A stretch of 64,000 nt of DNA, taken from NCBI RefSeq assembly GCF_933775445.1, contig NC_065876.1:24304001-24368000 (forward strand), given 5' to 3'. The notes under the pieces were generated by a model, which was given only the letters and a program-made list of their open reading frames with translations, was not told the DNA's origin and searched no databases. A program made the translations under genes and the position numbers. This document shows, in pieces, positions 61,884-64,000 of this stretch (the stretch's first letter is position 1; each line of letters begins with the position of its first letter). The stretch is from Argentina anserina. Its lineage: Eukaryota; Streptophyta; Magnoliopsida; Rosales; Rosaceae.

Positions 61884-64000
61884 ATGTCAGCTCCATTGAC
61901 ACCTTCCAAGCGACCTCACGACGACGACGACGACGACGCTTCGGAGCCGAATGAGAAAGCGAAGATCCTCAAGTCTGCGGATTATGATGACGATCAACAT
62001 GTATTTCGGGTACTGTGCCCCGAGTCCAAACTCGGCTGTCTCACTACTGATGGCGACAAAATACATGAGGAGACTCTGGTGAGGGTGAGAGTTGAGGAAG
62101 CTGTACCCGGCTGCGACGAAAGAGTTGTTGTTATTGGCAGTGAGGAGAGTGATCCTCCTGGGGCGGCGGCTGTTAAGAAGGCTTTGCAACTTGTGTTTGA
62201 GAGAATGGTGGAAGAAGGGAGTCAAGGAGGAGCGGAGGGAGACGGCAACAAGGCTGTGGCAATTGTGTTCAGGTTGTTAGTTCTGTCGAATCAGATAGGC
62301 TGCATTTTGGGGATTGGTGGCAGTGTGATCAAGCAGATGGCGTCCGAGAGTGGTGCGCAAATTCGGATTGTTCCTAGAGATAAACTTCCATTGTGTGCAC
62401 CAGCTGCCTATGAATTAGTTCAGGTAATTGCGTAACACGAAAAACTAATGTTTAGTCTGTTTGGTCAGGCCATTACTTGTATGTTACGAGTTTCTGCCAC
62501 CGACTGCTTGCAGTAGAAACAATTGAAAATGCTGTCCTAGGTAGTTTTGTTTTGGTCCGTGTTTGTGATGTTTCTGTGGACATTATGTTTGATGATATTA
62601 TTGCAGATCACTGGTGAGGTTGATGCTGTCAGGAAAGCTCTAGATTCTGTTAGTCAGCAGCTTTTGGAAAATCTGCCTCGTGCTAGTGCTTCTTCCCTTC
62701 TCAACTCCACAGGGCCGTCATCTCAACCCTCTCCAAGACCAGAAGTAACTCTGCCACCAGAGCAGTCTCAAGAAAAGCCCTATAGGGATCAGGCTGCTGA
62801 AGTTGGGGATAACCATTCAGCTGGTCATCCACGGATTCCAAAGATTCATGGTTCTGGCGTCCCTGGTGGGATGAACTCTTCACAAGAAGTCCTAAATTTC
62901 CGCTTATTGTGCCACCAAGAGAGAGTAGGAGGTGTAATTGGAAAGGGCGGAACGATTATCAGGATCCTTAAACAAGAAACAGGCTGTGAAATCAAGGTTA
63001 TGGATGCTGTCTCCGATTCGGAGGATCGTGTTATCATTGTATCTGGTCCTGCGGTATGATCTTGACTAATTTTTCTTCTTGGATACATGATTTTTATCTG
63101 AAGTGTACAGAAAACACACACACGCCCACATCCACACTCACACGTGCAAACAAACACCAGATAACAAATTGATGACAAATTAACTGTTGCAGCACCCAGA
63201 TGATAGGATATCAGCTCTGCAAGATGCCGTCCTTCGTGTGCATGATAGGATAGCCAGGGCAGTACCTATTACCAAGGAACAGCCCATAGCAGCGAGGCTT
63301 CTTATTTCCTCCAATCAAACTGGTTGTCTCCTTGGCAAGGGTGGTGCCATCATAGCTGAAATGAGAAAGTCATCTCGTGCTTATATACGTTTGTTGCCAA
63401 AGGATCAGATCCCCAAATGTGTTTCAGATGATGATGAAGTTATTCAGGTATGTCTGCCTTGGTATATGCAATTCTTTGATTTTGGAAATAATTTAATTAT
63501 ATTTTTATGCTGTGTTGTGGTAAAGAATGTACTCTATGAATTCTGCATGTGGCTACCAGTTTTTTTTTTCAAGTATGAAGCGCCCTTTCGGGAACCTTAC
63601 TTTTGTCCTGCTCACCATCTAGCTATTTTGATGACAGATGAATGGAGAACTTGAAGCAGTGAACGATGCTCTTCTGCAGATCACCAGTAGGCTGCAGCAT
63701 CATTTCTTTCGCGAGGCATTTTCTTCTTTAAGTTATCCTCCAAATCCTGCATTTACAGATCAACTTCCTTTTCGACCATTTTTGAGGAGGGACTTTTCAC
63801 CTCCAAGAATGCATTCTAACTTCGGCCCATCATTTGGTGGTCTGGCATCACATGGTGGTTTCCATCCTCTTCATTTATCAGAGAGAAGACCTTGGGCTTC
63901 TCAGGTATTTGAATGTTATTATGACAAAATCTACAAGTTTTGCTGAGCAGAAGCTAATTTTGTTTGTTGTTGGTTGCTGCCATTTTATCTACCCTGTAGT
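61884..64000 (+). CDS. KH-domain RNA-binding protein, 5' part, runs off the window
   Basis: A HEN4-type multi-KH protein, expected to bind RNA in the nucleus. Exons seen: 61884-62423, 62607-63053, 63193-63447 and 63638-63904, all phase 0 with GT-AG borders; the rest lies beyond the edge. After an Asp run (residues 13-19) comes a first KH-like unit (HVFRVLCPESKLGCL) without a GxxG loop. The second KH has FRLLVLSNQIGCILGIGG, the third FRLLCHQERVGGVIGKGG and the fourth AARLLISSNQTGCLLGKGG. The exon 2 linker is Ser/Pro-rich. A 5' UTR intron is possible (about 61755-61846, ending TTTGCAG). A truncated copy sits at 43136. Intact so far. Confidence 0.93.

Noticed and set aside
1..64000. CRISPR arrays, operons, bacterial signals
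   Set aside because: None present; the window is plant nuclear DNA.

Overview
The window looks like nuclear DNA of a flowering plant, most likely a eudicot. The genes have GT-AG introns and encode plant-specific families, and the intergenic DNA is AT-rich and full of LTR elements and small DNA transposons. The codon style and repeat types would suit Rosaceae, but that is only an impression.

Layout. 156-10796 is one complete LTR element of Ty3/gypsy type in minus orientation: 847/854 bp LTRs, a 5-bp target duplication (ACAAG), a primer-binding site, and a gag broken by one amber stop. Most of pol is deleted, leaving only the protease start and the integrase tail. A broken plant-mobile-domain (PMD) gene lies antisense to gag. 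The palindrome TCGCGA occurs 25 times in this element and about 3 times in the remaining 53 kb. 12.7-17.5 kb holds a 10-exon inositol-tetrakisphosphate 1-kinase gene (minus). 17.5-28 kb is intergenic and contains several hAT-like, foldback and SINE-like insertions. 28.2-30.7 kb is an MRS2/CorA magnesium transporter gene (minus). 31.0-33.8 kb is an array of about five 505-bp units, each with inverted arms, bounded by hAT-like ends. 39.1-40.8 kb is an SRO/RCD1-type WWE-PARP-RST gene (minus).

41.6-45.3 kb is a graveyard: a PPR-DYW pseudogene, a truncated copy of the KH gene found at 62 kb, and an inverted-repeat element carrying pieces of a glutaredoxin-family gene. 46.9-48.4 kb is an intact single-exon F-box gene, with a truncated inverted paralogue at 50.5-51.3 kb and an HSP70 scrap between them. 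52.4-56.7 kb is a second, non-coding LTR element with 367-bp LTRs; it is flanked by a 50-bp direct duplication instead of the usual 5 bp. 57-61.7 kb is intergenic, with a hAT MITE and a probable non-LTR insertion. A KH-domain RNA-binding gene starts at 61884 and runs off the right edge.

The intact genes (phosphoinositol kinase, Mg transporter, stress hub protein, F-box, KH) do not form a pathway; this is an ordinary gene-poor euchromatic stretch. The most unusual signals are the TCGCGA-studded PMD retroelement, the glutaredoxin capture and the hairpin tandem array. All alignments and counts were made by eye.
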